Shown: piece after piece, positions 13,051 through 23,400 of the stretch
How the letters are laid out: each line of letters opens with the position of its first letter
Numbering within the stretch: the first letter of the stretch is position 1
NCBI GenBank assembly: GCA_029948255.1
Contig: JALIZF010001720.1
Span: 15,001-79,000 of the forward strand
Length of the DNA: 64,000 nt
Origin: Telmatactis stephensoni
Lineage: Eukaryota; Cnidaria; Anthozoa; Actiniaria; Isophelliidae
Direction: 5' to 3'
Program-made: the position numbers and the translations under genes
The notes under the pieces: generated by a model
The model's database searches: none
Told to the model about the DNA's origin: nothing
Seen by the model: the letters and a program-made list of their open reading frames with translations, nothing else

Positions 13051-13364
13051 TGGGGCACAAGGCTGAAAGGAGGAAATGCGTAAAAGTTAAATTTACTCCA
13101 ATCTATGGAGAAGGCATCTACATATGCACTGCCTGGGTCTGGTTTCCATGAGCAGTACTTATCTAATTGATTTGTTAATCTAGATGCAAATAAATCAATG
13201 TTGATTTGTGGGTATTGTCTGTTAATTTCTATGAATAAGTGTCTGTTCAGCATCCACTCATGCTTATCACTAAAGTGACGTGACTCACTGTCTGCATGGA
13301 TGTTCAGTTCCTTGCTATATGGATTGCTGAAATCCATATTTTTTGCCGAGTACACCATTCCCAC
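12690..13364 (-). CDS. DIRS methyltransferase-like region of the RT polyprotein
   Basis: Contains HADSESRHFSDKHEWMLN (end of RNase H) and then INIDLFASRLTNQLDKYCSW and DPGSAYVDAFSIDWSKFNFY, the conserved block after RNase H in DIRS and Ngaro elements, often called Dam-like. It overlaps the recombinase ORF in another frame, as is usual for DIRS. Confidence 0.65.
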   Translation of the reverse strand: MGMVYSAKNMDFSNPYSKELNIHADSESRHFSDKHEWMLNRHLFIEINRQYPQINIDLFASRLTNQLDKYCSWKPDPGSAYVDAFSIDWSKFNFYAFPPFSLVPHCLQKIIQDKAKGLLIVPVWPTQTWFPLVLQLLSNQPWIYKPSTTLLQHHCQTLHPLHRKLHLMVCPLSGNPSDSMKFQKTLQEFSWHHGVTELRNSTQHTSTNGWNFVIKGKSITVPQK

Positions 13365-14605
13365 ATGTCAATTGCTAGTTTGTTAGCTTTTTACATTTTG
13401 AATCCTCCCATATTATTTATATATGCAACAGCCTGTGTTATTGACAAGCTGAATCTGAATGTTTTTTGTTTTGGACATGTTTGCAAAATGATTTAAGTGC
13501 AAAAAGAGCCGCTTTCAGTTCTAGAATATTTATGTGATCTTTGGCTTCATCTACCCCCTATCTTCTGATCACCATATGCTGCCCCCCACCATTTGTTTGA
13601 AGCATCAGTTTGAAATGTAATATCTGGGTTGCTAATAAGTATGCTTCTATAAGCTGATGGCATGTTGTCAATCCACCATTCTAATTCTTTTATTGAATTG
13701 CCAGAAATTGTCATGTGTGCTTTATAATTGCCACGGCTACTGACTAAGGCTGTAGTCTTGTCCCTTTCTAAAGACCTATAATACAATGGTCCAAATTGAG
13801 TTCCTGGAAAGTTAGAAACAAGTATTCCGATAACTTCTGCAACCTCTGATATAAGGGGTTGAACTTTGTGCTTAAGCCTCTGGCATGCATTGATAGTTTT
13901 TGTTCGTTTTTCTAATGTAGGTGATACTGTCATATTTTCTGAATTAAGGATAAATCCTTTTTGTGGGGTGCAGCTGCAACCCTAGTTTATGAAATAAAGT
14001 AACTGTAGCCTCTACATTATTTGTACACTCCTCGTAAGTATCACCTTGCAGGTATGAGTCATCTATGTATCCTAGGCTTAAATACCCTAGGCTGTGTAGG
14101 AAGGCATAGACTGGTTTAAGCAGTTTTGTAAATAGCCGAGGCGCACTAGATAAGCCATTTGGTAAGCATGTATACTGATATAGCTTTCCATTAAATAAAA
14201 ATTTAAGGAACTTTTGGTGGTTTGCTGCTATAGGGACAGCATAATAGGCGTCCTTAAGGTCAATAGAGGCCTTAAAAACCCTGGTTTCATCATTTTAAGC
14301 GCAGACTCTAATGTGTCCATCTTAAAATGGTGGTACTCGATAAATTCATTCAGAGTTTTGAGATTAAGTATTGTTCTATATGACCCATCTGGCTTAGGTC
14401 TAAGGAAAATGGGCGAAATAAATTCCCCATTCTCGCCTGTGGATTGTTTAACAACTCCTTTGTTAACGAGCTTATCTATTTCCTCTAACACAATTGTGTG
14501 TTCCGTTTTATTAAAAACGCTTGGCCTTATTCCTGTTTGGCTAGGTGCCAGGCCTGATATGAATTCTATCTGAACCCCTTTTACACATTGAACTAGACGC
14601 CTAAT

Positions 14606-17085
14606 AGGCGTTCACTCGGGCTACACCTGGGTATAGTGCTTGGGGAGAAATGGAGAACAGAAGTTGATGGAAACCAGTTTGACTTGTCAGTGTCTTTTGA
14701 TTGCAAAAATGCATGACAAGTACTCCCAGAGTAGAACACAAATTATATTGGGGAGAAAGTACATAATTGTACCACATCATGGTGGTTATTAATATACTGC
14801 TGGTCTTTTTATCACACCAGACATATACAGTATACAGTCTGCTTTATTTTGTAAATGCCTACCAAATGATCCAATATGATCTATAGATAATACATTATAG
14901 CTCAGACAATTTAAATTTCTATTCTGTACTTTTTTACTTTGATTTATGGAAACAAAACTTACAAACTGTGGCAGACTGTTTTGATGTCCAAGTTAAAATG
15001 ATTTTGATATTGCTGTTGTCACATTGGCAGATTCTAGAAGTACCACAGTTACCTTTCTATGAAATCATTTCAGTTTCTTAACACAACTTTTCAATACATG
15101 TATTACCATGTTTTTAATATGGAGCAGATCAATAATTATAGCAGTAGTCAGTTGCTGATCCGGCTTTATTTGAAGAAGTGTAATGTCATACAATATATGC
15201 TCAGTACCGATACCATATATAGCTCCTCCATGCACATCAATCTGATATTACTACATACAGTAATATCTTCAATTCAATCCACTTTATCATGTTTCTGTGA
15301 ACATGGTTGCACAAAGCTTGTACAAATTTGTGGTTGAGTATCACTTTTCATTGATTGAAAATATCATTTTGACATTCTAAAATAATTCTTCAATTGTTGC
15401 TAATATAAGGTCTCATAAACATTAGGGAGCTTTCATTAATTATGCCTTGGGGGGGCTGGAGGAAAAGTAGGGGGGGCTTTGAAACATATTTGCACAAAGG
15501 AGGGGGGGCTCTTAAGCCATTGAGTGACATAAAGGGGGGGCTGAAACAGACATCAAGGATTTCAGGGGATAGATTTCAACAACAGTCTATAATCAGGATA
15601 ATGATAAGGACAAAAGGTAACTGATGGGCTTTATTTTAATATAATGATGATAAAAATCAACAAGCTATAATGTATTGATCTGGCATGGATGTTACTAACA
15701 TGACAATGCAAAAAGCTTTAAAAATATGTTGAATCAACAGTGTCAATCAATCATACAATTTTAGGCGATGGTCATGTCCCAGTAAAAATACATTAAGCAC
15801 TTAAAATTTGTACCATAAAACTATTAAAAAGAATTCAGTATTGTGTCTTGCTGATACACCATTGGACTTCTTTTGACAGTTTTTACAAATGTTTTGTACT
15901 TGAACTATCTTAACAGTAATATAAAAAGCAGTTTTAATAATATGCAATTAAGTATTTTCTATAAATTTCTATTAAAGTTCAGATTCAGGACAATCAAAAC
16001 TATCACCACCATCACTGCTATGTTCTTCATCATCCTCTCCTTCTTCATCCTCTCCTTCTTCATCCTCTCCTTCTTCATCCTCTCCTTCTTCATCATTGTT
16101 GTTGTTGACATTGTTTACTATCTTTTTTTTGGGGGGGGGGGGGCTATTTATCGTAATGATCACATTAAGGGGGGGTTAAAAAAATCATGAGATAAAATGT
16201 GGGGGGGGATGTTAGTTCTTGTACAATTTTTTCTAATTTTCCTCCAGCCCACCCCAAGGCATAATTAATGAAAACTCCCTTACTATCATTTCCATGATTA
16301 TCCATCACTATATTTTTATCTGCTAGCATTGAGCATGATTGACAATAAAGTGCATTCAATATAATCATGACATATTTGTACAAAATACAGATTGCACTAA
16401 AGTTAATAATACAAAATCATTTGTTTTCCATTGTTTATTTGGTGTAATTTTGCACCATTTACTAATTCCTGTTTCCTGGCTTAATTATTGAATACACGTT
16501 AGTCACCTTATTACGCAAAGGCAAGAATCTCCTAGGCTTTCTAGTTAAAATAAACATTGTAGTCATAAGCTTATTGTTAGTTTATTAGTTCGTTTTTAAC
16601 ACGGCTCTCAGGAAGAGCATGACTGTAGACACCGTGTAAGCAAATATTATGTGCAAGCAGTGGTGAAATATTATTAATTTATAAAACAAACTACTGATCT
16701 ATTAAAGACAATATCTCCGTGTCTTACATGTCTGTCCTCAAGTTCGCTGCCACAAATCGATCTGTCTCGTGTTCTTGGGCGATCAAGACATTATAAGTTG
16801 ATTACAACAGCTGGTAAGAAGGTCATCACTAAATTCGAGAATTCGATATTAACGATTAAAGCAAAGTATCTTGAGATTAAAAGCCAATAGTTCGAAAAAT
16901 TCCGATTGATAGCGTCCGCCATTTTGTTTTCAATCTCTCGCGACCACAGGAAGCCTCGTGGTCAACAGTGTACCCCAAAGGCTTCTGGGTAATTTGCCGA
17001 TTTGCGACGTTGATAGATAGATATATAGATAGATTGATAGACCGAAAAGGTAAACCTAGACTCGAGCTACCACAGGTAGCCCGAG
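14606..17085. mobile_element. 2.5 kb DNA transposon inserted in the DIRS RT
   Basis: Ends share CTCGGGCTAC inverted (left near 14614, right near 17080) and are flanked by TAAT. Removing it restores the RT frame. No transposase is visible, so it is non-autonomous. Confidence 0.7.
15425..16279. mobile_element. Foldback MITE inside the 2.5 kb insertion
   Basis: Inverted ends GGGAGCTTTCATTAATTATG / CATAATTAATGAAAACTCCC, flanked by TTA on both sides. It contains G-runs and a (TCTCCTTCTTCATCC)n tract at 16020-16095. Confidence 0.75.
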
Positions 17086-17238
17086 TAATTATCGTAGGGT
17101 CATTTGTAATCTCATACCAGCTTTGCAAAGCTGATGATATTTGACCTGCTCTAAAGGCAGTTTGATTTTCAATTATATTAATCACTCTAGTAATTGAATC
17201 ATTACATGTGGTGTCATTTACCTTGTCGTCAAGTGTGT

Positions 17239-18258
17239 TTAGTTCTTGCCTTGGCCCTCCTTCTTTACTTTCGATGGAGGGTTGCCTTTGTATAAAAAAT
17301 CACTGCGTGATTTGGAATACGGTGTAAAACGCCGGTTTCTTTGCCCGCTGTGGCTTGATTGGTAGTGGTTGTTGTTATTGTTGTAAGACCTTCTTCGACC
17401 TCGTGCGTTGCTTGCTGGCCGGACTCGCTTTGTAACTTTATTTGCTTCCGATATATCCTTGGTCAGCTTTGACAAGTCGCCAAATAAATATTCGGATCCC
17501 GCTTCTACTGCCGAGCCTGAGCAAAGCGCCGCGTAGTCTCGATGTAGGTCGTTCTTCATTGCCTGTCGTCGGATTGTGTTCACGTCGTGAAAAACATTCA
17601 TTGACAGTGCAATGGCGTCAGTAAGGCATGTAAGTAGCTCTTTGTTGTTCCCGCTACTTTCTTTTAGCATTTCGTTGGTCACTTTTGTGATGGCCGTAAT
17701 CGCAGCCACAATTGACTGTTGTGTCTTCTGGTATTTGGAATCTTGTGTTCTTAATTGGGCTGAAATCTGGTTCCAAATGAGCGGATTCAGCCTAGGTGAC
17801 CGGAGGCCCTCGACATTGTCGGGCCGTGGGTAGGCGTTAATCTTAGCCTGAGTTTTCTCAGCCGGCATTTTGTCCTTTAGCAGGCTTTTCACAATCTTGG
17901 ATAGCTCTTCATCAATAGAGCTCCCTGTTTTTTCGCTGACATCTAGCTCCTCAGCGATTTCTTTTAAGGTTTGGCTACTTTGAGTAGCTGTAGTTTCGGT
18001 GTTCGCCCTCGTGGTAAAGGTTTTAAGCCTTGTGTCAATAGACACCACTGAGCCCTCGTGGTCTGCATTCTGGTCCTCTTCTTCGTCTTCCAGCTCGCCA
18101 TCACTCAGTTCTACAGGTCCCATTGAGTCCATTTTTTCATTCATGGACTTAATTTGTTCTACTAGTGCTTGAAGCACCGTAGATATCCCTGGCGCTGGCG
18201 TTGTTTCTCCATCGGCTGGCCCCACGGGGACAGCTGGAGTTGATTCGCCATCGGACAT
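17239..18258 (-). CDS. DIRS gag-like protein, 339 aa
   Basis: First ORF of the element. Acidic N-terminus, a central helical part, and a basic Arg/Asn/Gly-rich C-terminus (RRRSYNNNNNHYQSSHSGQR) suited to nucleic-acid binding. No CCHC zinc knuckle is seen. Intact frame. The RT frame begins around its stop. Confidence 0.75.
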   Translation of the reverse strand: MSDGESTPAVPVGPADGETTPAPGISTVLQALVEQIKSMNEKMDSMGPVELSDGELEDEEEDQNADHEGSVVSIDTRLKTFTTRANTETTATQSSQTLKEIAEELDVSEKTGSSIDEELSKIVKSLLKDKMPAEKTQAKINAYPRPDNVEGLRSPRLNPLIWNQISAQLRTQDSKYQKTQQSIVAAITAITKVTNEMLKESSGNNKELLTCLTDAIALSMNVFHDVNTIRRQAMKNDLHRDYAALCSGSAVEAGSEYLFGDLSKLTKDISEANKVTKRVRPASNARGRRRSYNNNNNHYQSSHSGQRNRRFTPYSKSRSDFLYKGNPPSKVKKEGQGKN

Positions 18259-18509
18259 TGTGCCTTAACTGCGTTAAAGCTAACTGATTTTTTCACGTGT
18301 ATATCGAGACAACTACGTTGCTCACACGATGTACGTGGTTTAGTCTGATTTTGTTAGACTTAAACGCTTGGAATTTTGGCTTTTGTAGACTCGTATAAAG
18401 TATGTGACTCGCGATGTGGCGCGTGTTGTGCAATGACTATTGGCGCATGTGCTGTGCTATCTCATGGGATCTCATGCCTCCGGTCATGTGATAGAATTGG
18501 ATTATAACT

Positions 18510-18900
18510 GATATGAATTGATGTAAAGATCATATTTTTTTATTTTTGCTTTGAAACTTGAGAGCGATTTTTCTTCTTTTAGGGTCGAGGCTGGGAGAGA
18601 ATTCCATATCTTAGCTCCCGAAAAGGCAAAACTATTTCGATAATAGTCAGTTCTCGAGGAACCTGCAAATCACTTTCTGATTTGTTTCTCAGACTATAGT
18701 ATTGTGGTGCATAACTATTTGTAAATATGAAGGCGCTTTGTCTTATCTTATGTATCTGTTATTGTTTTATCTTGCAACCTCGTTTTATTTAGTGGCTGCC
18801 AGTTAAGCTTTGGAAGTACGTCTTTTGACCGGACAGTATAAGGGACGCCCGTAGTTAAACGAGTGGCTGTATTTTGGAGCTTCTAAAGCTTAGCTGAAGC
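18510..18900 (-). mobile_element. LINE reverse-transcriptase fragment abutting the DIRS element
   Basis: Pieces read KLQNTATRLTTGVPYTVRSK, then DVLPKLNWQP, then YYRNSFAFSGAKIWNSLPAS with a frameshift. This is the C-terminal part of a CR1/L2-like RT. Confidence 0.7.
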
Positions 18901-19015
18901 TGACAAGGATTGATCTATATTGTCTCAAACAATACATATAAATCTAAATCATTTTTAAAAGTAGCGTTACGCTGTCAGTGATCCAATATGCATATCCAAC
19001 AATGCTTGGTTTACA

Positions 19016-19252
19016 ATGGATGGACGGACGGACGGACGGACGGACGGACGGACGGACGGACGGACGGACGGACGGACGGACGGACGGACGGACGGACGGA
19101 CGGACGGACGGACGGACGGACGGACGGACGGACGGACGGACGGACGGACGGACGGACGGACGGACGGACGGACGGACGGACGGATGGATGGATGGATGGA
19201 TGGATGGATGGATGGATGGATGGATGGATGGATGGATGGTGGATGGATGGAT
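19016..19252. repeat. (GGAC)n-(GGAT)n microsatellite
   Basis: About 45 GGAC units followed by about 14 GGAT units. Open in every frame but not coding. Confidence 0.97.
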
Positions 19253-19418
19253 AAATACACAATTGCTGGTTTTCAATCATTCCCTTGAGAGTCAAAATAT
19301 AAAAGAGTGGCAGCCATGTTGGTTGAACGAACAAGAGATACTAATGAGCAATCTTAGTGAAGTTCAACCAAGATGGCCGCCGTGACGTCAATTGAAAGCC
19401 AGCAATACCAGCTCTATA

Positions 19419-19662
19419 ACAGCAAGTGATAACATGACGAGTATGCGCGAACCGCTGGACGGAAGTGGCCTAAATTACGGTTTTAACCTGGTTTAGTGCT
19501 ACCTCTCTCATAATGAGAGTTGTATATAGTCTCCCCAAAGTTTTTCGGAGCATTACAGTCGAGTGTAGAAGTGCGAACAGCTAGAAATTATCCTTGCAAA
19601 ATTATCCATTTGTCCAAGACAATAGAAGTTGGAGACATGCGCAGATGTTATCACTTGCTGCT
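19419..19662. mobile_element. MITE copy 1 with 10-bp target duplication
   Basis: Ends ACAGCAAGTGATAACAT / ATGTTATCACTTGCTGCT, flanked by CAGCTCTATA on both sides (19409-19418, 19663-19672). A related copy is at 31348-31602. Confidence 0.85.
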
Positions 19663-20173
19663 CAGCTCTATATATTGTGAAGGACCCCTGGCAACGTGAT
19701 TGGTCTCCATTTCACAAAGCGTGTGTAACCTACGAGTACTCGCAAAATCGTACGAAACAAACACCTTTATTAAATAAAATGTACTGGACAAAATAAGAAG
19801 AAATTTTACCGTTTACAGACTCTTTTTACGATACTACAGAACTTTTAATTAACGATATGCATGGAAAGTTCGCTGTGATTGGCCAGTCCTTGACAATAGC
19901 TCGTGCATAATGAAACTAATTAGTGGCTCGGCTCTGATTTTTTTGATGAGATTTTTGAATATAAAACATTGAGTCCGTAAAGTAGGATAGAAGAAATTGC
20001 ATACCAAGAAAAATAGGCTTTAATAGGCCCATATTCCCTTAATTCGCCCAAATATACTTGTAAAAACATAACATTCCTTGATTTACGAGTACTCATAAGT
20101 TCAAATGTACAAAGAGAACATCTTGTATTATACAAAATACTCTCTTAATTCGTACAAATTATTTGCCGGTTTC

Positions 20174-20483
20174 TTATCCCTTAATGGTCTGGTACATTTG
20201 GTCGTCATTCACTGGTTCACAATCAGGTCCCTCTAGGGTCTGGTAAACAGGACCATCATTTTGTGCACAGGACGTAGCTGTATCACGGTCAGTTTGATAC
20301 TCGGTTTTGATTGGCTGAGCTGATGATCTCTTAAGGGGTTCATATTGTTCTGAAATATCGTGCTTGGGCAGGATATTTCGGTTCAACCTTTGGTAGCCTT
20401 GGTCGTTCTCTCCATCTGTTTGACCAATATTTGTATTGACTATTGGTATGCTGTTGAAATTGGTCATTGGAATGGTCTCTGGT
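20174..20483 (-). CDS. Gene B exon 9: tyrosine-motif tail and stop
   Basis: 310 bp, enters in phase 2, stop TAA at 20174-20176. Tyrosine motifs in order: GYQRL, QYEPL, EYQTD, VYQTL and MYQTI. YQRL/YEPL and YQTL/YQTI are each separated by 13 residues, just beyond the canonical ITAM spacer. Confidence 0.82.
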
Positions 20484-23400
20484 CTAATGAACATGAAGAT
20501 TAATATTAATATATCAATTCATTAATACATGCTCTGATGATGACGATGGCGATGATGATGATGATGTGTATGCAACGATGACGAGGATCTGTTGGATACG
20601 TCAACAGTACAGTCGTCATAGTAACAGCATGACATCATATGGAATTCAGATAAAATTATGAGCAGCTGCATGCGCATACGAAGTGACAAATTACCAAATA
20701 AGAGAGAGAAATATGAAACTGAAACATGATGATGATGATGATGATGATGATGCTACTATGACGACTACGACGGGCTGATGAATTACAGATAAATAACGCA
20801 TCCTCAGTGACCCAGGGCATTTATGAGGAACAAGCAGATTTAATGATGACGACAATGTTGCCATGGTAACTTGATGATAAACTCAATGATGACGATGATG
20901 ATGGTGATGATGATAATGATGATGATGATAATGACGAATATGATCGTGGTGGTAATACGTTTGTCTTACCTTCCTAGGCCTCCGTATGTTGGATTATCAA
21001 CGGCTTGCTCGTTGTCTTCACGATTACTATACAGGTAAAACAGATAAAAAAAGGAAACGATAAAAATCAGGATATCACCAACAAATAGTCAACCAATAAT
21101 TGTTTAAAAGTTTAATTTTTAATACCTAGAATCATCTCTCTGACTCTTCAATTGAGAACTCAGTCTGTTGAAACATGGAAATCAAGAAATTAAAATTGAA
21201 CACATGCATAGGGAGTTCGGGGTATAATTTCAAAGAACCATGGCCAGTTTAAGCAAGGTATCGATACCTCTACATAGAAGACGTAGTAAAATTAGAGCGA
21301 ACGAGGCGTGGTCTTAAAAAGTGCAAGTGGGAAAAGGAAGGTCAGAAATAGGAAGAGATACACTCCAATATAAATCCTTACCCCACCCAACACACACCTC
21401 TGCCACTTGAGTGTTCGAGTTTCCTAAGAGTCGGAAGAACACTCAGCAGCACTTACAAAATGGTTAGTACGCACTGACCTGTAGCGATAAACAATGTCTA
21501 TGACAACAACCAAGACAAGTATAAAAAAGACCAGCGGTAATACTATCAGTAGAATAGTTCCAGTCCCTTCACGGTTGCATTTTAATGACCTATAATAGGA
21601 TTCGTTGGACTTGAACTCAGTAATATCATCATGATCAGTTGGACTCACGGTGGTGGCCTCTTCAGCTGAGCTCGATTTGAATCCAACTGTTTTTGGGTTG
21701 GTTGTTTCAGCAGCAGTAGTGGATGGGCTTCCTGTCGTGGGCTCTAATAGGGAAAAACGCCTGTATGTGCATTCAACAAATATCGTAAATTTCCGACAAA
21801 ATATTACACTATATTTATTGAGCACTGGATAATTTTTCAAAAATTGAATGTAATAACGCATTTTTTATTTTCCCCATCATCATTAGTCAATAGATTGATT
21901 GGTATACTCTGTTTCAAAAAGAAAGGAAAAGAAAGGAAAAGAAAAGAAAAGAAAAGAATTAAAAATAAATTGCTAATATTATTAAAAACAGAAGTCTCAC
22001 CTTTATCAAGAATAATTTGATACTCGGCGTGAAATCCCAAACTGTTGCGAACCTGATTCGAACGAAACACGAACACCAAATCACTTGTTGAATTAACCTT
22101 AAACGACTCCCGACTACCACGGTAAGCCTTCACTAGTTCCAAACTATCATTTGTTAATCTATAATACTCCAGTACGTCAGCGTCGTTACCATCCTCAACG
22201 GCGAGTGAAAAACTTGTAAAGTTCACGTGAATGATGTGATTGGCGGGAACCTGAATCTTCCACGAGCAAAGCTGTCCATCCGGGTACTTATTAGGAAAGC
22301 GAGGGGATTTGAATGATCCATTCAGGCCAGTCAATGTGTTGTTACAACCTAAAAAAAAAAAAGTAATGTCAGTGGCATGATCCGGGAACACTTTATTCAC
22401 TGACCCTTCATCAGTATTTCGTTGTACATACGGCTAATTAGTCCAGATCCGGCCTCTTTTTACCCCGCTTCGCTGGACTAAAACAGATACTTGCAATGTG
22501 TATGTGTTCGATTAACAGACGTAACCAGACAAACATGATAAAATAGGGTGTCTGCGAGGCTGCCAAGCTCTGTGATGGTTTTGTTATTATAGGCAACCAA
22601 GACTTCTTTGCAACGAAAGATGGTATCATAATCTGCTAAATACCTTCCGATCTCTAGGCGTATGTTCTTTGCACTGAGCTACTGAAAACTCGTATGAATA
22701 GCTAAGGTGGTCAACTGTGGGCTATCGATATCTGTGACGGACAAATGTAATGAGAAACTACAGTCCTCGTATGCGAATTAGGTGCACAAAGTGATAATGT
22801 GTGCTGTCGGGAAAGTAGAATGAGAATCATTTTTTCTGAGCCTCCAAGAAATGTTTGTGCCAAAGTCTATCTTGAATTCATTCTCACATGATCATGGTAA
22901 GTCTGTTCTAATTTTTCAAAGTACGTTTTGAAATCGATGGTCCAACTGAAAGGGTGAAAACCACACCAGTCAAATTTGTAACCAAACTTGCTTAATACTT
23001 TGGCAGTTCCACAAGAGCATTGCAAACCATTTAAATTAAATGGTCAAAAAGATTCATATGATAACATGATTACTGCCTGAGTTTAATAGGAAAGACAGGA
23101 AAATATTTGACTCAAGCTTGTTCATTCGGTATGGACCTCGCTGCGCTCTTTTTGTACTGTATGACCACGAGTCAAATATTTTCCCGTCTGCCGACCCTCC
23201 CATTCAGTCAATAGGTGCACATCATTGCACTGTTAATCCACTTTCATAATAACAATAATACATAGTGACACCAGGTTTACTCCTAGTGCCAGCTTTAATG
23301 TCGGTACGTATACTGAACTCTCCATGATGTTGATTTACTACAACAAACACTATAAAGTGGTGGTAAAACTGTTCTACTTAATTCACGTACTTTCATAAAA

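Larger units (their letters stand above)
13365..17235 (-). pseudogene. DIRS reverse transcriptase/RNase H, split by an insertion
   Basis: The N-terminal part at 17086-17235 ends QSWYEITNDPTII and resumes after the insertion with RRLVQCVKGVQIEFISGLAP (about 14540-14605). Then come FISPIFLRPKPDGSYRTILN, the catalytic GYIDDSYLQGD (near 14046-14078), and RNase H pieces TFQTDASNKWWGAAYG and ILELKAALFALKSFC. Stops and frameshifts follow 13547, so it is not functional. Confidence 0.8.
11302..18500 (-). mobile_element. DIRS-like tyrosine-recombinase retrotransposon, nested and decayed
   Basis: Minus-strand order: gag-like ORF, RT, RNase H, methyltransferase-like, tyrosine recombinase. Inverted ends: 11302-11405 on the left and about 18430-18500 on the right share ATTCTATCACATGA and CATGAGATAGCACAGC. 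An internal complementary region at 11497-11620 pairs partly with the left end and partly with the right end, the arrangement that defines DIRS elements. About 4.7 kb remains after removing the 2.5 kb insertion, a normal DIRS length. Frameshifts in RNase H and recombinase make it inactive. Confidence 0.85.

Noticed and set aside
18944..19385. Long open frames encoding Pro-Ser-Val-Arg or Asp-Gly-Arg-Thr repeats
   Set aside because: They arise from the GGAC/GGAT microsatellite, which is open in every frame on both strands.
20174..20260. ITIM (I/V/L/S-x-Y-x-x-L/V/I) in gene B
   Set aside because: VYQTL and MYQTI have Gly-Pro or Asp-Gln before the tyrosine, so the -2 position does not fit a strict ITIM; described only as YxxL/I.
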